Below, piece after piece: positions 22,148 to 35,000 of a DNA stretch of 64,000 nt (the stretch's first letter is position 1; every line of letters starts with the position of its first letter). This DNA is from Carposina sasakii (taxonomy: Eukaryota > Arthropoda > Insecta > Lepidoptera > Carposinidae), in assembly GCA_014607495.2 (NCBI GenBank), contig CP053148.1, positions 14,198,001 to 14,262,000 on the forward strand, written 5' to 3'. The notes below the pieces were generated by a model. The model was not told where the DNA came from and searched no databases. It was given only the letters and a program-made list of their open reading frames with translations. Both the position numbers and the translations under genes were made by a program.

Positions 22148-22361
22148 TGCAGGTTCGCATTTAATCTGAATAAATAATGTCACTGTTAAGTCAATAAAAC
22201 CCTTCCAAAATTGCAAAAAAAGCTAGGTGTCTAGATATTCCAGTATGATTATACAAAAAAAAAGACACGGGATAGCAATCTCAATTCCATCCGAGATAAT
22301 TTCCATGCAAAAAAATCTATCCGCTTCGAGAATTGGGACATTACATCTATCTAATCATCCT

Positions 22362-22675
22362 ATCAGCCCAGCCCATGGAGAAGAAATAAAAGAGGAGCAG
22401 CGGCTAAATATATTTTCATACAAAAATAGTGTGCCTCTGAGCGGGGTTGAAGTATGGGACGATGGGAGCATCCTAACACTGTAGCCGTGCCCATTTACAT
22501 AGAAACCACTTTGTAGTGACTAGCCAAACTACTTGCATAAGCTACTGCGTTACACACACTGGCCCTGAAGCTCCGCCCCTATCATGACGTCATGGCCTCA
22601 AGATTGCCACATGACTCAGTTCATAGTCCCACCTGCTCTTTTATACCTTCTCCATGGCCCAGCCCATCGATAAGA
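22362..22675. repeat. Inverted repeat with CCCATGGAGAAG / CTTCTCCATGG arms
   Basis: AGCCCATGGAGAAGAAATAA with AGAGGAGCAG (22368-22400) is matched by CTGCTCTTTTATACCTTCTCCATGG (22632-22656). Probably a MITE; the 85-codon frame at 22227-22484 over its left arm is not called. Confidence 0.5.
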
Positions 22676-22867
22676 TTTTAAAATATCTAGAAAAATACGT
22701 GAAGCGAAAACTTTACAGCTTTAAGAGAACACCGAGCGGACGGAGGAGTGTCGTTGCTATATTACCTACAGTTAAATAAGTTTGTACAGAGGAAAGGACA
22801 ACACAACACGACGTTATAACGTGGCGGTAGGCGCGTTTCTGATTATTAGTTATTTATTTCCCAAACG

Positions 22868-22990
22868 TCCGATAACCTATCGGAAGTATAAAGTTGATGC
22901 TGTCTTTCTCTAAAACTTGATCATGATAGAGACAGCATCAACTTTACTCTTCAGACAGGCTATTTTGCCTTTGGAAAAATCAGCCGTTAA
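22868..22990. mobile_element. Hairpin MITE, AAAGTTGATGCTGTCT family, copy 1
   Basis: AAAGTTGATGCTGTCT (22890-22905) pairs with AGACAGCATCAACTTT (22930-22945) around a CTAAAACTTGATCATGAT middle; outer ends pair as GATAACCTATC/CAGACAGGCTATT. Copies: 37510-37620, 58060-58175 and 62578-62690. Confidence 0.7.
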
Positions 22991-25843
22991 TTAAAATGTA
23001 TGAATTTAAGTGACATGGAAATTTACGTCAATGTCAAAGGCGACAATAATAGCGAGACGCTCTTATCGTAGTAGTGATTCAGTTTCAGGTTGTCATGGTT
23101 ATTTATTAAAATAATACCGAATCGGTTATTTTACATATAGGTAAGTACATAACATGTTATATTTTGTGCGTTTTAGTTAATTAAAGTTTATATCTATGAC
23201 ATTCGTATATCCAAAAAATTCCAATCTTTAATAGTTACTAAATAGAATGAGTATTTCGATTTAGTATGCCATTCATGTAAATAATATATGTAAGTACGAT
23301 TATTTAACTTCTGTTCAAGACAAAAATGGGATTACATATCTAATTAAATGTATATAGACAATACAATATGTACTACTTACTCACTTTTACCAATTTTTTT
23401 AAATATGGAAATTTATTACTTTTTATCAGGTTTCTGGAGAGTGCCGTTAATTATTATAATCATCTTGTCTTTATTTATAATTTAAATTTCTACTTAATGT
23501 TGAGTTGAATTTCCTACTTAATATTTTTTTCATAAAGAATGGCGAATCGATATAAACGCACATTAGAACTTACCATAAATTATACAAAGACGAATTGAAC
23601 ATTGCACTTTAGCTTGTTTGGCAACGAGACTTGCTTGATTTGTTTGTTGTATATTTTTATGTCGCGTTATATAAAATAATAATATGCAAATGCGTGACAT
23701 TAAATACTGTATTTTATAAAATATCGAAAGAATTAAAAAAATGAGAGCAATGCCCATTGATCCATCCGTGATTTTTCTTGTCAAAAGATACTAAAAGATA
23801 AAAGGCCTATTTCGAAAATTCCGCGGTAAAATTACAAAAATAAGTTTAAAAACATATTACTTACTAATAATTTTCTAACACTACATAATAATATCTAGAG
23901 ACGGGCATTGCACGGTCTAAAATAATGTACAGCGCTAATCTATTGAATGAGAAGTAACACTAACCCACAATTAACTTGGGTAAGTGTTTTGTCCATTAAA
24001 TACTAGCACGACGGCACCCCATCATTAAATAGTGTTACATATTATATAAAAAAGGGTTTCTCGGACAACCGCTGTCATTATTATACAGCCTATGCTACAA
24101 TATAAGTTAATGCAAACATGACACGTTCGATTGTGCAATTTACTGACATTTAAAAATAACGACGGCACATAACTAGTTATATTATATAAAAGGTATACGG
24201 ATTAACAAACGTTGATAGAATATTCTTCAGATACAATACATCACAGTAAAATACTCTATTTTCAAGTAGATAACATTTCAATTTTATTATATCAAATTAA
24301 ACTACGTATAAAGTCAGTGGATGAAAATTATATTTAAAAAAGATTGATTTTATATTATATTACGGATTAAATAATCGATAATTAATAATTAAATAAGAAA
24401 TCATATGTACAAATATATTTGACAATGGTAAGGATCGACTATTAACTTCTATACATCAAGATTTATTATGAAGGAAACATTACAAAATGTAAAAGGATTA
24501 AGTAATACTTCTACACATTAGGTATATTGACAACTGTTTTTAATTGACCTACGGCGAACTTGTGTCTCGAGTTAAGAGTTATATTGCAACGTGATGATGG
24601 TGGACGTAATTCTAAATATGGAACAGAAGTGCTAAATAATATTAGTAATTTTGTAGTCACCACTAATTACTGGGTATCTACAGAGTAGACGTGTGCGCTG
24701 ATGATATAATTATAGGCGGTGGACGCCGGTCAAAAAGGGGCAGCGGCGGCGTGATTGCGGCGTCTTTTCAGCGTGAAGAATTGAGATATATCTCCAGTTT
24801 TATTTTACAGGTAGATAGGTAGGTACCCGATGCGCCTACCCGCTGAACCTTTAAAAGTGCGCAAAAGTTGGCAGTCTAATGAATGTGCTGTGCACGCTCC
24901 TGCTGACAGCTGCCGGCGCCGTAGCTGTATCAGCGGCGCTGGACCTGTTTGCCCAAAAAATTGGGTTTCAAACGTTTAAAAGTCGCACCGATTTCACACC
25001 AAAATCAAATCGGCGGCGCGCCGGCGCGTCCCACACGTCTACTACAGAGTATATCATCAAATACATCTAACAATGAATTCCAATATGTAATTTTACAATG
25101 GAAGCTACGTTAATAGGTTTAAAACTTTTACATTGAATTGGAACATCTACTTCTTTATATTAACAAAAGCCTCAATTTAAGAAAAATAAAAAATACATAA
25201 AGCCAGCAGATCGAACGAAATGAATAAGCTATCTCGAGTACACGCTATTACGGGCCAAGAAGACGCGGATATTAAATAATTTGACAGACGTTACCTCCGC
25301 TATATATTTTTTTTCTTGTAAGTATACAATTCGAAGTGGGAAACGACTTCTAAATATTTTATATTATTTTATAAACATCTAAATATTTTATAAAGATGTA
25401 CAACACAACAATACAGCTTGATGTTATCATTTAAAATATGTGGAGTAAAATGTAATCGAACTGTCGAGGCAGGATTTAGTTATAAATGTCCACACTGCAT
25501 AAAACTATAACATGCAATTTAATATTTTTATACTACCTAATTATTTAAGGATAAAATAATAATTTAACTATGTACACCTACATAAAGTACACAAAGTGAG
25601 TCGTTCTCGACCTTCTGGCGTTTAATCACAAAACTAATTCAGTACTAACAAACAAAATCCTAGACCGGGTGATCCTACCCTGGAACAAGGCCACTGTTAA
25701 AACTTCAGCTTTTCGGTAAACAACGTGCATACAAAATTCATAGCGTATATACAATAAAATCCATATGAACATAAGAAAAAATAGGTCTACAAAATCTTTT
25801 CCTTCGAACTCAAATAATTGTTATAAAATTACTTTGCTAAGTA
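22991..25843. other. AT-rich non-coding stretch, nothing recognised
   Basis: No gene, repeat family or RNA is recognised. A 63-codon frame at 24879-25070 begins with a hydrophobic Ala/Leu/Val run but has no supporting context. The sequence is largely unique to the eye and could be intergenic or part of a long Gyf 3' UTR. Confidence 0.4.
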
Positions 25844-26791
25844 CGAGGTGTGTTCAAAAAGTAAGGTGACTTTACAAATTTTGCGGGCAACGTACTTTCG
25901 ATTATCGATTTTTTTGTTTTTGTTATGTTGGTACACTCTTCCCGAACATCTGTACCAAGTTTCAAGTGTATAGCATTTTTTGTTTGGTTGTGAGAAGCGT
26001 AAAGGTTATAAGTGTTTTGCGTGCTCGGCGATTTCTTGCTATCGAAAAATATGGATCAAAGGATTTGCATCAAATTTTGTGTAAAAAATAAAATAAAGTG
26101 CTCCGAAACACTTGAAATGTTGACAGTGGCATACGGTGAAACTGTTCTGAGTAAAAAAAATGTTTACAAGTGGTACAAATTCTTCCAAGATGGCCGGGAA
26201 GATGCCAATGACGAGCCTCGCTCTGGACGCCCAAGTACGTCAACAACTGATGAAAACGTTCAAGCAGTGAAGAAAATTGTTCTGGAAAATCGTCGAATCA
26301 CTATCAGAGAAGTTGCTGAGGATGTTGGTATATCGCTTGGCTCGTGCCATGAAATTTTTTCTAACGTTTTGGGCATGAGACGTGTGTCAGCGAAGTTTGT
26401 TCCGAAATTGCTAAATCACGATAATGCCCCTGCTCACTCATCTTTGCTTGTGAGAGATTTTTTGGCCAAAAACAACACCACAATCATGCCTCAGCCACCA
26501 TATTCACCGGATTTGGCCCCATGTGACTTTTTCTTGTTCCCAAAACTAAATAGACCTATGAAAGGACGGAGATTTGCAACGATTGAAGAGATAAAGACTG
26601 CATCGCTGGAAGAGCTCAAGGCTATACCGAAAAGTGCTTATGAGAAGTGCTTTGAGGATTGGAAAAACCGTTGGCATAAGTGTATTGTATCTGAGGGGGA
26701 TTACTTTGAAGGGGACAACATAAATATTGATAAATAAATAAATATTTTTTCTTAAAAATACAAAGTCGCCTTATTTTTTTAACACACCTCG
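25844..26791 (+). mobile_element. Internally deleted mariner element
   Basis: Inverted ends CGAGGTGTGTTCAAAAAGTA and, at the right on the minus strand, CGAGGTGTGTTAAAAAAATA; flanked by TA. It is 948 bp where intact mariners are about 1.3 kb. The encoded frame is described in the next entry. Confidence 0.9.
26048..26737 (+). pseudogene. Mariner transposase with central deletion
   Basis: From the ATG at 26051 (MDQRICIKF...) the N-terminal helix-turn-helix DNA-binding half is intact, through ...GMRRVSAKFVPKLLN. It then jumps straight to HDNAPAHSSLL..., losing the middle of the catalytic domain that holds the first Asp (the DETW region). The second Asp (DNAPAH) and third Asp ([13 protein letters not shown]) remain. 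The reading frame stays open across the junction at about 26417, so the deletion was in frame. It cannot be catalytic, but it could still bind its own ends. Confidence 0.88.
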
Positions 26792-26944
26792 TATCCTGTG
26801 AGTGATGTATAAATAAAGCTAATGGATATACACGACGCGGTAAAAAATGTCTACCATTATTGGGAAATGGACTAAGAATATTACAGTTTCTTGTTAAAAT
26901 TATCACAACTATAATAATGAGACTGGAGAACTGCCTGACTGCCT

Positions 26945-27135
26945 GAGATTACGTAAAAGCAATAGCAAAGTCGAAGCAAAGCGATAGCAAAAATTTTACA
27001 ATATTCGCCTTGAAATGTCAACGTTCCTTTGAAATTAATTTTACGTAATACGAGTTTGACAAGCAATCAGCGATTTTTGTACAATTTTCGCTATAGCTTT
27101 ACTTTTGCTAGTTAGGTAATAAGGGGCCGCTTTAC
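26945..27135. mobile_element. Palindromic MITE, copy 2
   Basis: Opposite orientation to 2738-2942: GATTACGTAAAAGCAATAGC, CGAAGCAAAGCGATAGC and, on the right, CAATTTTCGCTATAGCTTTA plus CTAGTTAGGTAATAAGGGGC. Non-coding hairpin. Confidence 0.65.
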
Positions 27136-28372
27136 TATTGAATAATAAAATCGTAGTTGACTGCCACTGTAGCTGCAGTCAGATTTCTATGTTACGGAAG
27201 TATATCACAAACGTTACATTAATATAATACAGTAATATTGCACAAAAGGTCACACAGAAATTGAGAAAGTTTTGTATAATTAACGATTACATGTCATCTG
27301 GCACAAAAAGCTTAAAGTTATCAATAGAGTAAAGAATTCACATTGCGCGTCAAGAACTGAACACATCACATCATTTCACGGTCAGAACACTGTGAAGGCA
27401 CGATTTAGGTGTCACATTTTGTTATACACCGATCATAGAAACAATTCACTATAATCATACTTCTTACTAAATATTAAGATTAGAAAAGTATGGCTTAGTA
27501 TTGATCTCCGTCTCTGTTACCTTTGAGTTGTACCTGCGTCTGATAAAGCGCGATTATAAAGTAGATATTTCGATAGGTAATGTACTTACGGGAAATCAGC
27601 ACTAATCCTAGTACACAATTAATTTTAAAAGGTTGAAAAGACGAGTCCATCCCGTCGTCCATTGGTGAATTTTAGCTGATTTATAAACAGTTAACGTACC
27701 TAGACATAATCTTAATAATCTCTATGATAAAAATGTAGAAAATATCGAACCAGTCAGTCTCAGGAAGTGCTTCATTTCCAAGCGTCAACCGTTACAAAAA
27801 GGACAGTAAAACTCACAACCAATACAATATCTTAATAAAATTAATATAATAAAATAGAAACTGGTAGATTAAGATGAAACATTTGATATTATGGATCAAA
27901 TTTCTCTCATGTTATCTGTTAAAACATGCTGAATTAACAATTAAAAAATTGCACCCATGAGATCATGAAAGATTTTCATTATTTCATAGGATTTGCCTGA
28001 AGCAGATTACAGATAATAGAAATAACAGTGCCGGCAGCAACTTCTAAAGACAAATTATAACAGAATGGTACATCCATGTTATGTTAACTTCATCAAAGTG
28101 TTAATTAACTACACATTCACTTGGGCTGACCACCTGTCACGACTAACCGAACTTGTACATCTCAACTATACCCTCAAAATTGGTCAGAAGTGGCACCATG
28201 TGGTTCTATCGGACCTTGGTGCTCTGCCTACCCCGAAGGGATAAAGGCGTCATTATATGTATGTATTCACTTGGAAGGACGCTAAAAGGGTTATTATGAT
28301 AGATTTCACAGAAATTCCCACTAGTAGGTACTGAGATGTTTACAGTATGTTGACAAAACTATGATGTAGGTG
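27136..28372. other. Non-coding, one repeat fragment
   Basis: AT-rich sequence downstream of Gyf. A fragment of the dispersed 260 bp repeat is at 28122-28266 (+). Nothing else is recognised. Confidence 0.4.
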
Positions 28373-28378
28373 TTTATT
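28373..28378 (-). terminator. Candidate poly(A) signal for Gyf
   Basis: The first AATAAA on the minus strand after the Gyf stop, about 575 nt downstream. Later signals exist, so the 3' UTR could be longer. Confidence 0.35.
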
Positions 28379-28953
28379 TCATTGTTACTTCACCACTATC
28401 ACAAGTTCACTTAATTACTCGAAAATCATATACATATTACTTCTCGTCCAAGTTGCTAACATTATGAGAATTACTTACAAATATGTCGAATGAAGCTATT
28501 CTTAGATCACTGAAATAAACAACTGGGTATGTGCCCAATCTCATCGCTTATTGTTAGCTTAATTTTGGCGTAGCTTCATTCCACGTTTTATAAGTAAGCC
28601 TATAATGAAATATCAAGAGGTGTATTATGTTAAAACAACGCATTAAATATTTAGCTAAAATTCAACTCTGGGTATATCAGTTAAAATTGTGTTACAATGG
28701 AAGACGTAGATCGGGCCCCCGCGAACGATGGATACCATCGACTTATTGCACAGATCAAGGGTTCCGTACACAGCAGTTGTACGCGTTACTAGTATAACAT
28801 TGGAAATTGTCGAAACACAGAAACCCTACACGGAGAGCTATGTCATAATTGTCGAGTTGATTACATTAGTTGCACAGCTGTTGCGTACGAAACTTTGGAA
28901 GGCGGGAGAGGTTGGTGTCACATCGCGACTTATCACTTGGCTGGGCGGGTCAC

Positions 28954-29070
28954 TCACACCGAGTCTATATCACCCACATTGATCCTATCTTCGGCCGCCG
29001 TTACGGAGAACCCGAGGATTCGCGCGTCCACTTTAAACATTTTGTTTTTCTTGGTTTTCTTGGCTTTGCC
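28954..29070 (-). CDS. Gyf: Gyf last coding exon
   Basis: Residues 1342-1379 and TGA (28956-28954). Acceptor [30 protein letters not shown], then [18 protein letters not shown], the diagnostic GIGYF C-terminus. Confidence 0.96.
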   Translation of the reverse strand, partial: GKAKKTKKNKMFKVDARILGFSVTAAEDRINVGDIDSV

Positions 29071-32000
29071 CTGTAATAAAAGTAATCATTTCCTCACTGT
29101 GACATAATATTGCGCTGATCAGGTGCGGTCGCATATAAATCACATCTCTGCAAGTTTTCTAATAATAATACTGAGACATAGAGAACATACCCACTACACA
29201 ATACATAGTACTTACACAATCGTTTAAGTATCAGAATTGTCTAAGCACGACTTCAGATGTTCTATGTTTAAAAAGCACTGTCCTATACTCTGATATAGTT
29301 AAAATACAGAAGAAAAGACTACAACGACACAACTGTTCCTTTTTGATGATTAAGCTACTTGGACTACCCTACCATTTGATAATGCTATTGCCTGTTAATC
29401 GTCAGCCTATTGCAATCCACTGCTGGATGTAGGCGCCTCCCCCAGAGCACGCCACACCGCTCGATCTCCCGTTTATGCCACAGCCACTACCAGCCGCTTT
29501 CTCAGTCATCGGTCCATCTAGCCGGGGGCGTCTATTATTGCCTGTCATGTAGTTATAATTGGAGGGATAAAGATTATATACAGTACAATAACTAACCTTT
29601 ACTTCCTGATAGTCGGAGCCGGAGATCGTGCGAGGGTTGATGGCCATGGCCGGAGAACAGAGGTCATCCGACGGGGTCACCATACCCACGCGTAGTAGCT
29701 TCGACCTGATGGAATTAAAGGATTGTTTATTTGCTCAAAACGTGGTATAATAAAGTTATTATTAAATTATTAGATCAGATACATGTTTTGCCAACAAATT
29801 ATTAATATAAGTACTGTAATGCACAGTAATGCAATCTAAGGGTCAAGGACTGGAACTGTGAGGTACCGGAAAGTCTAATGGTGCATCGACGCAGTCAGTA
29901 GGACATTAGCACTCTATGACATATTATTCCTCTATGGTTCGAGTAATACTATACTCGAAACCATAATTCGAGAGACTAGTTTGACAGTTCAGACAGATAT
30001 TTTAAAAATACAGATTGGTATTTTACGTATATACAGCGTGATTTTTGGTCGTCAACGTTCCCGAAAACTACGGAATCTCCTCATCATCACGATCATTTTT
30101 TTCCATGGAAGCATACCTGGGAACTGTCTGGTTCCCAAGATATTTGGGTCCAAAGTTGAGTAAATAGACTGCGTTTTTCTGCATAAATGCACATAGACGC
30201 GCGTAACAAGATTTTTTCACGATAAATAATTTATATCTGTCTATGAAAAAACTAGCATAAACATTGGACACTATAAATTTCGCCTGATCAAGTAATTAAA
30301 AAAAAAATTAAAAAATTTACATTCTTTCCTAGCATTTTTTTTTTAGCAAAAACTTACTTTATTTGATGTATAGAGTACGTACCCTACGTTAAGGGTGGGA
30401 ACGAAAAAACATCCTGTATTTTTTTATTAAAACAATCAAATTGTAAATTAATTTACAGTGCGAGATATAATATTACAATACAATTTAAGAAAAAAGGTTT
30501 TTTTGTATTTTTGGCGTTTGTAATATTATTTATTAGCATTACTTTTACGGAACGTTTTTGCAATTCGTACAACAGCATTTGGGTTCCAACATGAGCACTT
30601 ATTCTTCATTGGAGTTTAAATTAATTTATAACATGAAATTTTGTTATTTTAAACAATTTATTCAGTCAAATCTTATTTGAGTATAATCATAACGACAATT
30701 ATCGATATCGACTATAACGTCACTATTTAATTTCTTCTAATTCTGGTAACTATATGATATCTGTCACTTACTTGTCAAATTAGTCTCTTATGGTTTTTAG
30801 TATAGTGACCTCGTGCTGATTCATCGATGCAAAATGCACACATTCGACAAAAAGAGGTACTCAATGCTCTGCGTACTCTGGACGTGAATAAGGCCAGTGG
30901 GCCTGATGGTATTCCTGCGATTGTACTGCGTAAATGCGCACCAAACTTGTCTCCTGTATTAACATGTCTGTACCGACTCTCACTGGAGACTGGACAAGTA
31001 CCTAAGTCTTGGAAGCTTGCTAACGTACAGCCCGTGCCTAAGAAGGGTTGTTGTGCCGACCCTACTAATTATAGACCTATCTCGGTCACCTCCATACTCT
31101 GCAAAATTATGGAGCGTGTACTGAATGCTTGCCTTTTGGCATATCTTGAAGACAACGACCTACTCAGCGACCGGCAATATGGTTTTCGGCGTGGTCGTTC
31201 AACTGGTGATCTTCTTGCATTTGCCAAACATATTTGGAGCGAAGCAATTGAGAAGCACGTGGAAGCCATTGCTGTCTCACTCGATATCTCCAAGGCATTT
31301 GATAGGTTATGGCACGACGGCCTTATAAGCAAGCTCCCATCGTATGGTATCTGATAATCTTTGCATCTGGATAGCTGACTTTTTGAAGAAGCGCTCAATA
31401 CGTGTGGTCCTTGACGGTCATTTGTCCGATCAAATCACCATTGACACTGGAGTTCCGCAAGGGTCAGTACTATCTGCAACCCTTTTCCTATTACATATAA
31501 ACGACCTGCTTGTGCCTGGTTCCTTTGGGTATGCAGATGACACCACTGTTGCAGATAGATACTTTTCGGGTGCTCTACCAGAGATCAAGTCCAGTCTTGT
31601 CGAGAGTCAATGATTGAGAGAGTTGATTTGGCACTACAGGCAGCCTCCGACTGGGGCGAAGTCGAATTAGTCCATTTTAATAAAGCTAGAGTTAGAGTGA
31701 ATAGGCACTTTCTAGGCAAACATGTACCACCCTAGGCCGCATCTTGCTTAACATCAGGCACGATGGCGGTCAAATGTTTGCCTAGCTAATTGCAATAAAA
31801 AAAATAAAAATAAAGCCAAAATTAATCCGCCAGTTCTATTACTCCTGCACAAGAAGAACGGCAAAGAATGATGAGAAATGAATTTACACAGATACATACA
31901 TACAACTGTGATCCCAAAATGTGGTAGCCTAGCCACTTTTAGCACAGTGGGGTCAAATGTAAAAGATCGGTGACTAGTTGCTAGGTCATCGAATGAGAGA

Positions 32001-35000
32001 ACGCCATAATAGACTCATAATAGTTCATTGTCCATAATAGACTCGCACGCAAGGAGATGCAGTAGATGTTTTTAACGAAGCCCCGCACCGGCAAGAGGAA
32101 GCAATTTATAGTTTTATATATATAAGGTCAACCAAAATGTACTGATTATCTTTTGACACGAAACTAGGTAGGTAAAAAAAAGAAACAACTTTCATTATGG
32201 GACCAACTCTGAAATAGTGAAAAAAAATCAGCTGATCAGTGCAGTAATTATTCAAGATTGTATGGAATACCAGATTTTTTTTCTATATTTCGGAGTTGGT
32301 CCGTAATCCATATCCATCCGTAGTCCATAATCAGTACTTTTTGGTAGACCTTATAGTCTCGCCCATTATCCTACAAAGAGGTTTCATCGTTTTTATGGCA
32401 GAATACCCTCATTATGATGAGCAAAGAAGGCATGAAGAACATTGGTTTGGTTTTCACTATTATTTAGTTGATCGTTATGGATAAAATTGAAGTAGTAAAC
32501 CTTCATCAAATGTCTAAGATGTTTTGCGATTTCCATGAGTACTAACGAAATAATAGAATCTCTATTGAGGGATCGCCCACCACCGGGCCCTATACCCTCC
32601 GCTGACCCTCGGATCTGCCTACTCATGATCACGAACACAAGACACTACAGTCGCAACGAGAAGCCAGATCCAAGCACCTAGCATGCAACCATAAATACAT
32701 AGCTGCTAATCCGAAAACCAATTAAAATTTTAATCGACATATGTTTCGCCAACACCCGTGGCATCATCAGGATTAGTTTTCCATGTTAGTTCTATCTACC
32801 GAACCAACTAACTAACAACTAAAACCAATGTATTGCAAATCATTTTTATACCCTCAATCAACATAAAAAAATAAATGTTAATACCTACATATTAGTTTAG
32901 AAATGTAAAATTATTATAGATAAATAAATATTAAAAATATACATTAGTTATTAATTGTTAAATTATTAGAAGAAAAATAAATTTATAATAATATTAAATA
33001 TATATAAAAAAAGACCATATCAAGGCTGTACGACAAAGTCATTACCTTTGTCCGATCCTATTGACTTTGACATTGACAGATTGCAGCCAAAACTGGGCTA
33101 GTGTTTACAAAATCTATTTGATTATTTACCAAATTAATACCTGAAAATTTTGCTTTCATAATTTCTAGTTTTTCTAAAATAGACAGACGGATGCCTTTAT
33201 CTGCAACATGTAGAACTCTTAACTCATTATTATCTGCCAGGGAGTGGCCCGCCTGGAGTAAATGTTCGGCAAAGTTGGATTTATTAGGATTACCATTTCT
33301 AAAAGCTGATATATGTTCCTTGTATCGAACATTAAAACTGCGACCAGTTTGTCCAATGTAACAAGCATCACATTCATCACACTTCAACTGGTATACACCT
33401 GATTTCTTTTTAAGTTCCAACTTTTGTTTTGTGTTAATTAACTTTTGTAATGAATTATAAGTCCTAAACGCCACAAATATGTCTTCTTTTTTTAATAATT
33501 TAGATAATTTTTCTGAAAAACCTCCATAATATGTCAAACTACCAGTGTATGGTTTTTGAATCTGATCAACTTTAGGGTATAACATTTGTTTAACCAAAAT
33601 GTTTTCCTTTTTATTGACCAGATTATAAATTAATTGAGGACTGTACCCATTAGATCTGGCAATTTGAACAATGGTATTAAATTCTTTATTATAATTGTAA
33701 TTGTTAAGCGGTAAAGTTACCAGTCTATGTATCATAGACTTATAAGCCGCTAATTTATGTTGCCATGGGTGGAAAGAATCAACCGGTATTGTGACATCTG
33801 TATGGGTAGGTTTCCGGTATACAGCAAAATCATGAAATTTATCTAATCTTGATATAGTTAAATCCAAAAAATTTATGCTATTATTAACTTCTTCTTCAAT
33901 TTTGAATTTAATTTTGGCATGCTTGGTATTAATTTTGTTGACAAAAACATGAAACTGTCTCACTGAGCCTGTCCAACACAAGATAACATCATCTACATAT
34001 CTAAAATAATATTTTATCTTACTATTGTTAACTATAAACTTATTTTCATACCAATCCATAAAAATTTCTGCAAGATATATATATATATATATATAATATA
34101 TATATATAATATATATATATATATATAAGATTATAGTTAACAATAGTAAGATAAAATATTATTTTAGATATGTAGATGATGTTATCTTGTGTTGGACAGG
34201 CTCAGTGAGACAGTTTCATGTTTTTGTCAACAAAATTAATACCAAGCATGCCAAAATTAAATTCAAAATTGAAGAAGAAGTTAATAATAGCATAAATTTT
34301 TTGGATTTAACTATATCAAGATTAGATAAATTTCATGATTTTGCTGTATACCGGAAACCTACCCATACAGATGTCACAATACCGGTTGATTCTTTCCACC
34401 CATGGCAACATAAATTAGCGGCTTATAAGTCTATGATACATAGACTGGTAACTTTACCGCTTAACAATTACAATTATAATAAAGAATTTAATACCATTGT
34501 TCAAATTGCCAGATCTAATGGGTACAGTCCTCAATTAATTTATAATCTGGTCAATAAAAAGGAAAACATTTTGGTTAAACAAATGTTATACCCTAAAGTT
34601 GATCAGATTCAAAAACCATACACTGGTAGTTTGACATATTATGGAGGTTTTTCAGAAAAATTATCTAAATTATTAAAAAAAGAAGACATATTTGTGGCGT
34701 TTAGGACTTATAATTCATTACAAAAGTTAATTAACACAAAACAAAAGTTGGAACTTAAAAAGAAATCAGGTGTATACCAGTTGAAGTGTGATGAATGTGA
34801 TGCTTGTTACATTGGACAAACTGGTCGCAGTTTTAATGTTCGATACAAGGAACATATATCAGCTTTTAGAAATGGTAATCCTAATAAATCCAACTTTGCC
34901 GAACATTTACTCCAGGCGGGCCACTCCCTGGCAGATAATAATGAGTTAAGAGTTCTACATGTTGCAGATAAAGGCATCCGTCTGTCTATTTTAGAAAAAC

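Noticed and set aside
22227..22484. 85-codon plus-strand frame
   Set aside because: It overlaps the arm of an inverted repeat and shows no protein-like conservation pattern.
24879..25070. Short frame with a hydrophobic start resembling a signal peptide
   Set aside because: The signal-like run is followed by a basic tail without Cys or domain pattern; 63 codons in isolation is within chance.
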